Below, one piece after another: positions 1-5,235 of a DNA stretch of 5,235 nucleotides. The position numbers and the translations under genes were made by a program. Where the stretch lies: assembly GCA_019057355.1 (NCBI GenBank), contig DXJM01000472.1, positions 1 through 5,235 on the forward strand, written 5' to 3'. Origin of the DNA: Promethearchaeota archaeon (GTDB lineage Archaea > Asgardarchaeota > Lokiarchaeia > Sigyniarchaeales > SOKP01). The stretch's first letter is position 1; the number at the start of each line of letters is the position of its first letter. The notes under the pieces are model-generated. The model ran no database searches. It saw only the letters and a program-made list of their open reading frames with translations, and was not told the DNA's origin.

Positions 1-118
1 CCTATACGTAAAAGAAGGAATTATATTGATTATAACAAAATAATAAAAATAGAAATTTTAATTACCCTGCTTAAGTAAACCGCATGCCGTTTTTAAAATG
101 ATTATTGAAAGTTAGTTC
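1..118. other. AT-rich leader upstream of the first gene, possibly holding the tail of a preceding gene
   Basis: No complete gene fits here. Plus-strand frame 1 is open from the window edge to a TAA at 76-78, giving 25 codons rich in Lys, Ile and Arg. Frame 2 is open for 13 codons and ends with TAA at 41-43. Either could be the C-terminus of a gene that starts outside the window, but both are too short to recognise. All three minus-strand frames are closed by stops. The last 30 bases probably hold the promoter of the next gene. Confidence 0.35.
90..98 (+). promoter_or_regulatory. Possible TATA box for the 523-residue protein gene
   Basis: The tract TTTTTAAAA at 90-98 is centred about 25 bases upstream of the ATG at 119. 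Archaeal TATA boxes lie about 25-27 bases before the transcription start, so the transcript would begin at or very near the start codon and be leaderless. The absence of any purine-rich ribosome binding site between 100 and 118 agrees with this. No clear purine-rich BRE precedes the box, and A/T runs are common here, so the call is weak. Confidence 0.3.
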
Positions 119-1690
119 ATGAATCAAAGAGATATTGTCAAAAATATCATTAAGTTTGGAAAAAGAGAATTCAATGAAAAAAAACCGCTAAGCTTACAAA
201 TCTTCCGGGTCAAAAGCAAGAACATTCTTAAGCTAGGTATGCTCCCAAATTTAACTATCAAGCAAATCTCCGGGATATTCTTTCTCGTCGTGCTGGATTA
301 TGGAAAAGACTTGAGAATTTATTATTTTAATCGTGAAGGGCACCTCATTCGTGGTGAAAATGTTGAAAAAACCCCGACTTTAATTAAATCTCTTACAAAA
401 GAGACAAATTTAGAATATAAACTACCTAAAAAAAGGTCAATAATAGGAAACAACGATATAACCTCTCATTACAAAAATCAATTTAACATGCATGTAAAAA
501 AATTGAATCAATTATTTGGAATGCACTTGCAGCTCCCAAATATTAGTGTTAGTCAAGAGTTAAAGCTTAGGAGAGGTCCAATGATAGGATGTAAGAGGGA
601 TGAAAAAACAAACTCTCTAATTATATCTGCCGAAGCTTATAAAAAAAATATTTTTGAAATCATAATGATAAGAGAAATAATGAACCTAATTTTAAGAGAA
701 TTCATCGTCTTAATCCATGACGCCGAAGAGTATCCTTGTTTTTGGCATGATTTAACTATTTTATTTACAAATTTTTATTTTAGGAATGAAAAGAAAGAAG
801 CCATAATTAATATTCTCAAAGATGGGATGATAAAAAATTCAAGTTTTAAAAATTATGGGGGATATTGTTTTTCTAGTAATATTCTTGAAATTTTGATGAA
901 AAATAAGCAAATCTATAAGACCAAAGAAACGACCATTTTCTTTAAAAATGTGTTTAATTGTTTAAAAATTTTAAAAAATTATGGGATAAAATTGAGAAAT
1001 ACGGAATTTTATAATTTATATTTTGCTCTATGTGGTTTATTTTCAAAAGAAAATAGTGGATATCAATCAACTCGATTAAAATTAGACCATCATTTTTTTC
1101 ATTATATGCATTTTAAAAAAACCTTTGAAATGGAGAGGAATTCAAAAAAAGTTCAATTCTTAGTTTTAATGTTCCAAATATTGAGTTTTTCTAAAGATGG
1201 GGAAACAATATCTATAGAAGACTTATTCAAAGAGATAAATAATTTAAATGAAGACATGGTCATTCGAAAAGAAATTCTAAATTACCAAAAACTTATTAAC
1301 GATGCTCTTTGTGAATATACCTTTACCAATACTCTTGATATTAAAACCAATCATTCATCAAACAAGAATTCTATAGAACTAATTGTAGACATTGAAAATA
1401 AAGGAAATTATATATTAGAAGAATTTTCTTATAGATTAACTTGGAAACCTAAAAATAGAATAACACTAATTATGAAGGAAGATATGATAAAAGCACGTGA
1501 TTTACATTCTAACCTTAAAAGAAAATATTCTTTTTCTATTGAGAATAAGGGAAAATTAACTTTTTTTATCAGAATTGATTTTTCACATCCCTTGAATAGA
1601 AATAAACACCTAACAAAAATAATCAAATTAAATAAAATTGATTTGCATGATAAAGAAGGATTATCATTTGATTTACAAAAAAAAACCTAA
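119..1690 (+). CDS. Uncharacterised 523-residue protein with a beta-rich, Ig-like C-terminus
   Basis: I do not recognise this protein. It is rich in Lys, Asn, Ile and Phe, and has no signal peptide, convincing membrane span or cysteine cluster, so it is probably cytosolic. An N-terminal alpha/beta part (about 25-110) includes a hydrophobic strand near 50-60. The middle (about 110-400) looks mainly helical. Within it, residues 165-195 read like the strand-helix layout of a zinc metallopeptidase, but where HExxH would sit the sequence is REIMN (185-189), so both histidines are missing. The end (about 406-508) alternates short hydrophobic strands and twice uses the turn IENKG (425-429 and 474-478), which suggests a CARDB-like or Ig-like beta sandwich. 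ATG 119 is chosen because the nearby ATG at 98 hits a stop after five codons. The gene is followed by a T-tract and seems to be its own transcription unit. The frame is certain; the function is not. Confidence 0.8.
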   Translation: MNQRDIVKNIIKFGKREFNEKKPLSLQIFRVKSKNILKLGMLPNLTIKQISGIFFLVVLDYGKDLRIYYFNREGHLIRGENVEKTPTLIKSLTKETNLEYKLPKKRSIIGNNDITSHYKNQFNMHVKKLNQLFGMHLQLPNISVSQELKLRRGPMIGCKRDEKTNSLIISAEAYKKNIFEIIMIREIMNLILREFIVLIHDAEEYPCFWHDLTILFTNFYFRNEKKEAIINILKDGMIKNSSFKNYGGYCFSSNILEILMKNKQIYKTKETTIFFKNVFNCLKILKNYGIKLRNTEFYNLYFALCGLFSKENSGYQSTRLKLDHHFFHYMHFKKTFEMERNSKKVQFLVLMFQILSFSKDGETISIEDLFKEINNLNEDMVIRKEILNYQKLINDALCEYTFTNTLDIKTNHSSNKNSIELIVDIENKGNYILEEFSYRLTWKPKNRITLIMKEDMIKARDLHSNLKRKYSFSIENKGKLTFFIRIDFSHPLNRNKHLTKIIKLNKIDLHDKEGLSFDLQKKT

Positions 1691-1693
1691 TAG

Positions 1694-1701
1694 TTTTTTT
1701 T
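1694..1701 (+). terminator. Possible T-tract terminator after the 523-residue protein gene
   Basis: A run of eight T residues begins three bases after the TAA stop at 1688-1690. Archaeal RNA polymerase can terminate at such U-tracts without a hairpin, and none is seen here. A TATA-like box for the next gene follows about 20 bases later, which fits separate transcription of the two. T-runs are common in DNA this AT-rich, so confidence is limited. Confidence 0.35.
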
Positions 1702-1718
1702 AAATGGATTATGTTTAA

Positions 1719-1726
1719 CTTATAGA
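1719..1726 (+). promoter_or_regulatory. Possible TATA box for the hdrC-hdrB operon
   Basis: CTTATAGA at 1719-1726 sits in the 69-base gap before hdrC and resembles an archaeal TATA box. A start about 26 bases downstream, near 1748, would leave an untranslated leader of about 12 bases before the ATG at 1760. The leader shows no Shine-Dalgarno-like sequence. The call rests on position and resemblance only. Confidence 0.3.
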
Positions 1727-1759
1727 GAAAATTTTAACAAGACCAAATGCTTTAAAATT

Positions 1760-2281
1760 ATGGAAGAAAAAATAGATTCAGATTCGGATTGGAATTATAA
1801 TTTTTATCAAGACTTAATAGATGACATTAATGAAAATCGGAATTTGATTCAATGTATTTCCTGCGGGAGATGCACTGGAGATTGTCCGGCAGCAAAAATT
1901 TCAAATTTTAATCCGCGAAAAATCGTAGAAAGGGTTTTAAAAGGCGATAAATGTGTTTTAAGAGACTCTGATATCTGGTATTGCTTTTTATGTGAGCGTT
2001 GCAAGAGAGTCTGTCCAAAAGATAAAATCAATATTCCTCTACTAATAATAAATCTCCGAAACGAATCTTTTAAAAAAGGTTTTGGACCAAGATATACTGA
2101 CTTGAGAAAATATGTCGAAATGGCTGAAAGGTTTCTTACAAACGGCACAGTTTTGGAAACACCTCTTGGAGAACCCTTACCAGAAGAAAGAGTTGATGAA
2201 TTAAATGAGATTTGCAATTTTGCTCGAATAAAATATGTATTTAAGGCGAGTAAAATTAAAGAAAAAAAACAAAAAAAATAA
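1760..2281 (+). CDS. hdrC: Heterodisulfide reductase subunit C-like iron-sulfur protein
   Basis: This 173-residue soluble protein should carry electrons between a flavin subunit and HdrB. It has two complete [4Fe-4S] motifs of the CxxCxxCxxxCP type: Cys32, 35, 38 and 42, and Cys75, 78, 81 and 85. The stretch around WYC (73-75) before the second motif is typical of HdrC. The length is close to methanogen HdrC (about 180-190 residues), and no membrane helix is present, so it is the cytoplasmic HdrABC type and not the membrane HdrDE type. The C-terminus is a lysine-rich tail ending in KEKKQKK. ATG 1760 is the first usable start; ATG 1747 meets a stop at once. hdrB follows after 36 bases on the same strand, the usual C-then-B order. 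The physiological substrate cannot be told: CoM-S-S-CoB applies only to methanogens and their relatives. Related families (glycolate oxidase or succinate dehydrogenase iron-sulfur subunits) are less likely, because the CCG part here is a separate protein with its own full set of cysteines. Confidence 0.88.
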   Translation: MEEKIDSDSDWNYNFYQDLIDDINENRNLIQCISCGRCTGDCPAAKISNFNPRKIVERVLKGDKCVLRDSDIWYCFLCERCKRVCPKDKINIPLLIINLRNESFKKGFGPRYTDLRKYVEMAERFLTNGTVLETPLGEPLPEERVDELNEICNFARIKYVFKASKIKEKKQKK

Positions 2282-2317
2282 TAAAAAAAATTACTCGATA
2301 AAGTTAAGCTCTGTAAA

Positions 2318-3334
2318 ATGGATTTGGATAATTTAGCAATGGATTTAGAGGAGATAAATCATGTATACAAAGAAAATCCATTAGATTATTTTAAAAACAA
2401 AAAACTATGCTTATTTAAAGCTTGTTTAGAAAAATTCTTTCCTGGAGTTCGCTGGGGAATAGAGGATTTATTATTAGCTCTTGAATTAGACGTTACCACG
2501 TGTAAAAGTCAATCATGCTGTAGTGGGACTTTCTTTCAAAGAAACTTGATAACGAGAGCCCAATTTGCCGCGATCAATGAAAGAAATCTTAATGAGATTG
2601 ATCATCAAGCGGATATATTATTATTCCCATGTAATGGATGCTATAACTCGCTTCTCAGGGGAAGAGATATTTTAAAAGATGAAGGAGTAAGAGAAAAAAC
2701 TCAAGAAATTTTAAAAGGTCTTGAATCAAAAGCTATAGGAGAATCTTATCCTGGTAAATATAAGATCTTGAACAATCCAAAATTAAGACTAATTCATGAC
2801 TTAGATTTTTTATTCCTGATAAAGGATGAAGTGGTAAAATCATTAAAATACGACTTAAAAAGTTTAAAAGTTGCAGTCCATTACGGATGTCACTATTTAA
2901 ATTTAGCTAGGGATAAGAAGAACGCTATAGATTACGTGAAAAACAAAAATAAACTTGAAGATTTAGTCACTTTATTTGGAGGTCTACCTGTAGATTATAA
3001 GGAAAAAGAAAGCTGTTGCGGGTGGGGTGCAAGTCAAATTGTTTTACATCCAAAAGAAGCGTTAAAAATAACATTAAATAAATTAAAAAGTGCAGAAAAT
3101 GTAGGTGCTGATTTCTTATTAACTCCTTGTCCAACTTGTCTTTATACTTTAAGTAAACCAGAATATATCGAAAAAATTAAAAAATATTTTGGAGAAAAAA
3201 TTGAAATTCCAACCATTCATTTGAATGAACTGATAGCTATTCTTCGCGGTTGCGAAGAAGAACGCTGCATTACCTTGAGAAGGAAGACTCCTAGATTAGA
3301 AGAAATTTATGATATAATAACACGCGATTCATGA
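2318..3334 (+). CDS. hdrB: Heterodisulfide reductase subunit B-like CCG-domain protein
   Basis: This is the likely catalytic subunit partnering HdrC. It has two CCG domains (Cx31-42CCx36CxxC), each with all five cysteines: Cys36, 67, 68, 105, 108 and Cys191, 233, 234, 271, 274. In structurally studied HdrB these sets hold two noncubane [4Fe-4S] clusters that split a disulfide, so the chemistry looks intact. The first motif reads CCSG instead of the commoner CCG; the cysteines themselves are kept. The protein has 338 residues, somewhat longer than methanogen HdrB (about 300). About 25 extra residues precede the first domain, and a tail after about residue 305 carries two more cysteines (312, 317) in an Arg/Glu-rich context. 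ATG 2318 is taken as the start; Met8 (ATG 2339) is also possible, and neither has a clear ribosome binding site. It is co-directional with hdrC, so co-transcription is likely. No hdrA is in the window. The true substrate, whether CoM-S-S-CoB, another disulfide or a persulfide, is unknown. Confidence 0.88.
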   Translation: MDLDNLAMDLEEINHVYKENPLDYFKNKKLCLFKACLEKFFPGVRWGIEDLLLALELDVTTCKSQSCCSGTFFQRNLITRAQFAAINERNLNEIDHQADILLFPCNGCYNSLLRGRDILKDEGVREKTQEILKGLESKAIGESYPGKYKILNNPKLRLIHDLDFLFLIKDEVVKSLKYDLKSLKVAVHYGCHYLNLARDKKNAIDYVKNKNKLEDLVTLFGGLPVDYKEKESCCGWGASQIVLHPKEALKITLNKLKSAENVGADFLLTPCPTCLYTLSKPEYIEKIKKYFGEKIEIPTIHLNELIAILRGCEEERCITLRRKTPRLEEIYDIITRDS

Positions 3335-3346
3335 TAACCGAAATTG

Positions 3347-3352
3347 AAAAAA
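3347..3352 (-). terminator. Possible T-tract terminator of the minus-strand operon
   Basis: On the minus strand a run of six T residues lies 3-9 bases past the TGA stop of the NIL-ferredoxin gene, inside the 21-base gap (3335-3355) between the convergent blocks. Hairpin-free U-tract termination is usual in archaea. No matching T-tract for the plus-strand hdr operon lies in this gap, so hdrB transcripts may run into the antisense of the ferredoxin gene, where short T-rich stretches occur from about 3361. Confidence 0.3.
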
Positions 3353-3355
3353 CGA

Positions 3356-3751
3356 TCAATCTTCTTTTATCGCATATCGAGGACAAGAGTTAATGCATAA
3401 ATTACATCCAATACAAAGTTCTTCGGAGAACACGAGCTCAAACGTACTATTTAAATTTAATGCGTCTGTTGGACATAGAGAAACACAAGCACCACAGTTG
3501 ACGCATAGCTCTTTATCAACAGAGACTCTCCCTTTTTTATTAACAATAATATTACTTTTTTTTAAGGATTTTGTTATATCCTTGATTTTGTCTTCAGGTA
3601 CATCCAAAAGCATTGTTGTACCGCTCGAATCCATGGAAAATTTTAATATATTAAAACTTATATCTTGCTTCAATACTTCATTTACAACATTTGAATAATC
3701 ACTTAAACCTTTAATTATTCTCATGGGAAGTGTTATGTTAATAATTGTCAT
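3356..3751 (-). CDS. NIL-domain ferredoxin, iron-sulfur partner of L-aspartate semialdehyde sulfurtransferase
   Basis: This 131-residue protein has an N-terminal NIL domain (about 1-75, an ACT-like ferredoxin fold also found in methionine ABC transporter ATPases) and two ferredoxin motifs, each CxxCxxCxxxCP: Cys83, 86, 89, 93 and Cys113, 116, 119, 123. It should bind two [4Fe-4S] clusters. In Methanosarcina the equivalent protein (MA1822) works with the DUF39 protein MA1821 in making homocysteine from aspartate semialdehyde and sulfide, presumably by supplying reducing electrons. Its gene here follows the DUF39 gene with only 2 bases between stop and start, so the two should be co-transcribed and perhaps translationally coupled. 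The start is supported by GAGGAG (minus strand, 3768-3763) 11 bases upstream, inside the end of the DUF39 gene. The NIL domain may sense or bind a methionine-pathway ligand, but that is inference. A simple polyferredoxin is less likely given the NIL domain and the partner gene. Confidence 0.92.
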   Translation of the reverse strand: MTIINITLPMRIIKGLSDYSNVVNEVLKQDISFNILKFSMDSSGTTMLLDVPEDKIKDITKSLKKSNIIVNKKGRVSVDKELCVNCGACVSLCPTDALNLNSTFELVFSEELCIGCNLCINSCPRYAIKED

Positions 3752-3753
3752 TT

Positions 3754-5226
3754 CTACATCAACTCCTCTGATGATATAATTCCAAGTACTTTATTCTTCT
3801 CGTCAATCACGGGTAAAGCGGATATATTATTTATCTTCATTTTTCTTGCCGCATTGCTTATAGGCTCGTTAAATTCAGTTGTTATTACTTTTTTTGTGAT
3901 GATATCCTTTAATTCTTGCTTTTCTTTGGCGATTGCTTTAGTTATATCAAAACTTGTGACGATTCCTTTTAATATGTAATTTTTATCGGTAATTACTATG
4001 TGATTTACATTTCCATTAATAATTTTTTCTGCAACTATTTTAATATCACAATCCTCATAACATATCTCAGCACTTTTCATTAAATCTTTAACAAATTTTA
4101 TCTCTGATGTTATTTTCATGGGTTTAGGGACTGTTTCGGTTGAAAGTGTTTCTGCCGGAGGATTTAAAAAAAATTTCCCTTCTTTTATCCATTTTTTAAG
4201 AGATTCAGCTATTTTTTTAGCATAATAAAATGAGGATAATGGTGAACATTTAATTTGTTTTCCATTCAATTCAATTTGCCCGCTCTTTAATTCTTTATAG
4301 CTAACTTGTTTTAAATTAGGTTTATCTCGTCTTGGAACACCATAATCTATGACATCCGTTAATATTTCTTCATCGCTAATAGCTGTTTTTCTTGCTAAAC
4401 CTTCATTTAAAATAGGAATGGGGATTCCTAATCCCACAAACATGGATGTTCCATATTTTTCGAAGGTAGCCCCTTTTAAAAATTCGGGTGTCATTTGTTT
4501 AAGGTCTCCTTTAACAAATAAAGCTCCGTATCGATTTTGTGGATTATGTTGCGTTCCCTCACCTATAACATATCCTATACCCCCTCCTAAAAAAATTCTT
4601 GTTCCAATTCCAATCGTTTCATAATCTGGATCATTACTTAAAGGACTCAAAGCACCTGCTCCAGCATAATGACCATTTCCAAAATGAGGTAAAAGTTTGC
4701 CCATGTAAGTATATAAAATTTTATCGGAACCATTTACAGCACATGTATATCTTTGATATCCATTTCTTGGATTGCACAAAATTGCTTGATTGATATCTTT
4801 AATAGTAAATTCAGTGACAACCTCCGCTAGTGGATAACAATCCGTGGTATAGGAGTTTCCTCTCAAACGTATTGGTTTTCCAGCAACTAAATCTTCAATA
4901 ACATGCCCTCCCCCATATTCAAAAGGACGAATATCTGCCATTCGTGTACAGCCTACATAGCAATCTACAGCAGCATTTCCGTGATATGCATGAACATCGT
5001 TTAACCAAAGATGCTCAAATTTAATTGGTGGATCTGAATGACCAAAATTGAGAAAAGCTCCACTTGAACACATTGGTCCAAAAGTACCAGTTGTCACTAC
5101 ATCAATCTCCTCTGCGGCTACTTTTATTCCTTTATCTTCAACAATTTTGATCATTTCTTCGGCAGTTACTACAACTACATCCCCATTTTTTATTTTTTCA
5201 TTAATTTCTGCGTATGTTTTAGTCAT
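3754..5226 (-). CDS. L-aspartate semialdehyde sulfurtransferase (DUF39 protein with paired CBS domains)
   Basis: This 490-residue protein belongs to the DUF39 (COG1900) homocysteine-biosynthesis family. Family members move sulfide-derived sulfur onto aspartate semialdehyde to give homocysteine, bypassing O-acylhomoserine and cystathionine. The DUF39 domain covers about 10-365. Visible landmarks are FGPMCSSGAFLNFGH (49-63), DCYVGCTRM (88-96), the TTDCYP segment (127-132), NPRNGYQRY (152-160), and a glycine-rich stretch at 213-224 followed by QHNP (226-229). Cys53 and Cys130 match in position and spacing the two functionally important cysteines, near 54 and 131, that I recall from Methanosarcina MA1821, where a persulfide is thought to form. 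Two CBS repeats follow (about 377-433 and 440-490), probably a nucleotide- or metabolite-sensing module. The NIL-ferredoxin partner follows 2 bases downstream. ATG 5226 fits the family N-terminus and has GGTGG just upstream (5235-5231). The frame stays open to the window edge, so an earlier start cannot be strictly excluded. Confidence 0.93.
   Translation of the reverse strand: MTKTYAEINEKIKNGDVVVVTAEEMIKIVEDKGIKVAAEEIDVVTTGTFGPMCSSGAFLNFGHSDPPIKFEHLWLNDVHAYHGNAAVDCYVGCTRMADIRPFEYGGGHVIEDLVAGKPIRLRGNSYTTDCYPLAEVVTEFTIKDINQAILCNPRNGYQRYTCAVNGSDKILYTYMGKLLPHFGNGHYAGAGALSPLSNDPDYETIGIGTRIFLGGGIGYVIGEGTQHNPQNRYGALFVKGDLKQMTPEFLKGATFEKYGTSMFVGLGIPIPILNEGLARKTAISDEEILTDVIDYGVPRRDKPNLKQVSYKELKSGQIELNGKQIKCSPLSSFYYAKKIAESLKKWIKEGKFFLNPPAETLSTETVPKPMKITSEIKFVKDLMKSAEICYEDCDIKIVAEKIINGNVNHIVITDKNYILKGIVTSFDITKAIAKEKQELKDIITKKVITTEFNEPISNAARKMKINNISALPVIDEKNKVLGIISSEELM
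3763..3768 (-). promoter_or_regulatory. Ribosome binding site of the NIL-ferredoxin gene
   Basis: GAGGAG on the minus strand matches the archaeal anti-Shine-Dalgarno core and lies 11 bases before the ATG at 3751. It is inside the last codons of the DUF39 gene, as expected for close coupling within an operon. It supports ATG 3751 as the true start. Confidence 0.6.
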
Positions 5227-5230
5227 GCTA

Positions 5231-5235
5231 CCACC
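5231..5235 (-). promoter_or_regulatory. Possible ribosome binding site of the DUF39 gene, cut by the window edge
   Basis: On the minus strand GGTGG precedes the ATG at 5226 by four bases and partly matches the AGGAGGTGAT expected to pair with archaeal 16S rRNA. The spacer is short and the sequence upstream is missing, so this is tentative. Confidence 0.3.

Noticed and set aside
82..87. GCATGC palindrome upstream of the first gene as a possible operator.
   Set aside because: Six bases are too short, and there is no second copy nearby to support a regulator site.
1429..1626. Minus-strand 65-codon frame with hydrophobic stretches, resembling a small membrane protein.
   Set aside because: It is antisense to the end of the 523-residue protein, with no promoter or ribosome binding site seen. 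Its hydrophobicity follows from the Lys/Asn-rich codons on the other strand.
1849..2217. Open minus-strand frame of 122 codons opposite hdrC.
   Set aside because: The plus strand has unmistakable iron-sulfur motifs. The antisense frame shows no recognisable protein features and is a shadow.
2361..2384. Strong GAGGAG (2349-2354) followed by ATG at 2361, suggesting a start site inside hdrB.
   Set aside because: The ATG is out of frame with hdrB and reaches a TAG after seven codons, so no protein results.
3393..3698. Open plus-strand frame of 101 codons opposite the NIL-ferredoxin gene.
   Set aside because: It is the antisense of a gene with two perfect ferredoxin motifs and has no protein character of its own.
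4414..4435. Two overlapping inverted repeats: AGGAAT with ATTCCT (4414-4429) and GGGATT with AATCCC (4421-4435).
   Set aside because: They fall in DUF39 codons for the repeated Gly-Ile-Pro-Ile-Pro-Ile stretch. The short stems are explained by repetitive coding, so I do not call a riboswitch or attenuator.
4349..4793. Two plus-strand frames (4349-4624 and 4599-4793) opposite the DUF39 gene.
   Set aside because: Both lie fully within the well-conserved DUF39 coding sequence and look like chance antisense frames.
1..5235. Search by eye for CRISPR-like repeats, tRNA genes, insertion-sequence ends and long direct repeats.
   Set aside because: No regularly spaced repeats, cloverleaf-like GC-rich stretch, transposase motif or terminal inverted repeats were found. 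A/T homopolymer runs account for the low-complexity patches.

Overview
The window is strongly AT-rich. It carries five protein genes in two convergent blocks, with no RNA gene, insertion sequence or CRISPR array visible. AT-rich codons (many ATA, AGA and AGG), TATA-like boxes close to starts on the plus strand, and the protein content all point to a strict anaerobe and most likely an archaeon. The protein evidence is methanogen-type HdrB/HdrC homologues plus the DUF39 and NIL-ferredoxin pair that makes homocysteine in anaerobes. A Lokiarchaeia-like Asgard archaeon is my best guess, but that is an impression and nothing here proves it.

Plus-strand block (about 119-3334). A 523-residue protein of unknown function comes first. 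It has no recognised catalytic motif and a beta-rich, probably Ig-like C-terminal segment. A T-tract and a possible TATA box separate it from hdrC and hdrB. HdrC is a soluble protein with two complete cubane [4Fe-4S] motifs. HdrB has two complete CCG domains, each with all five cysteines of the noncubane cluster type. Together they look like the electron-relay and disulfide-reducing halves of a heterodisulfide-reductase-like complex. No HdrA is present in the window.

Minus-strand block (about 5226-3356). A DUF39 protein with C-terminal paired CBS domains is followed, after 2 bases, by a small NIL-domain protein with two [4Fe-4S] ferredoxin motifs. This is the known two-component L-aspartate semialdehyde sulfurtransferase system, which makes homocysteine (and so methionine) directly from aspartate semialdehyde with a sulfide-derived sulfur. 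The two expected functional cysteines are present at residues 53 and 130.

The two blocks face each other across only 21 bases. Both deal with thiol or persulfide redox chemistry driven by low-potential electrons. A functional link between them is possible but unproven, because they are not in one operon. The least described item is the 523-residue protein. Nothing in the window clearly forms a new defence or mobile system.
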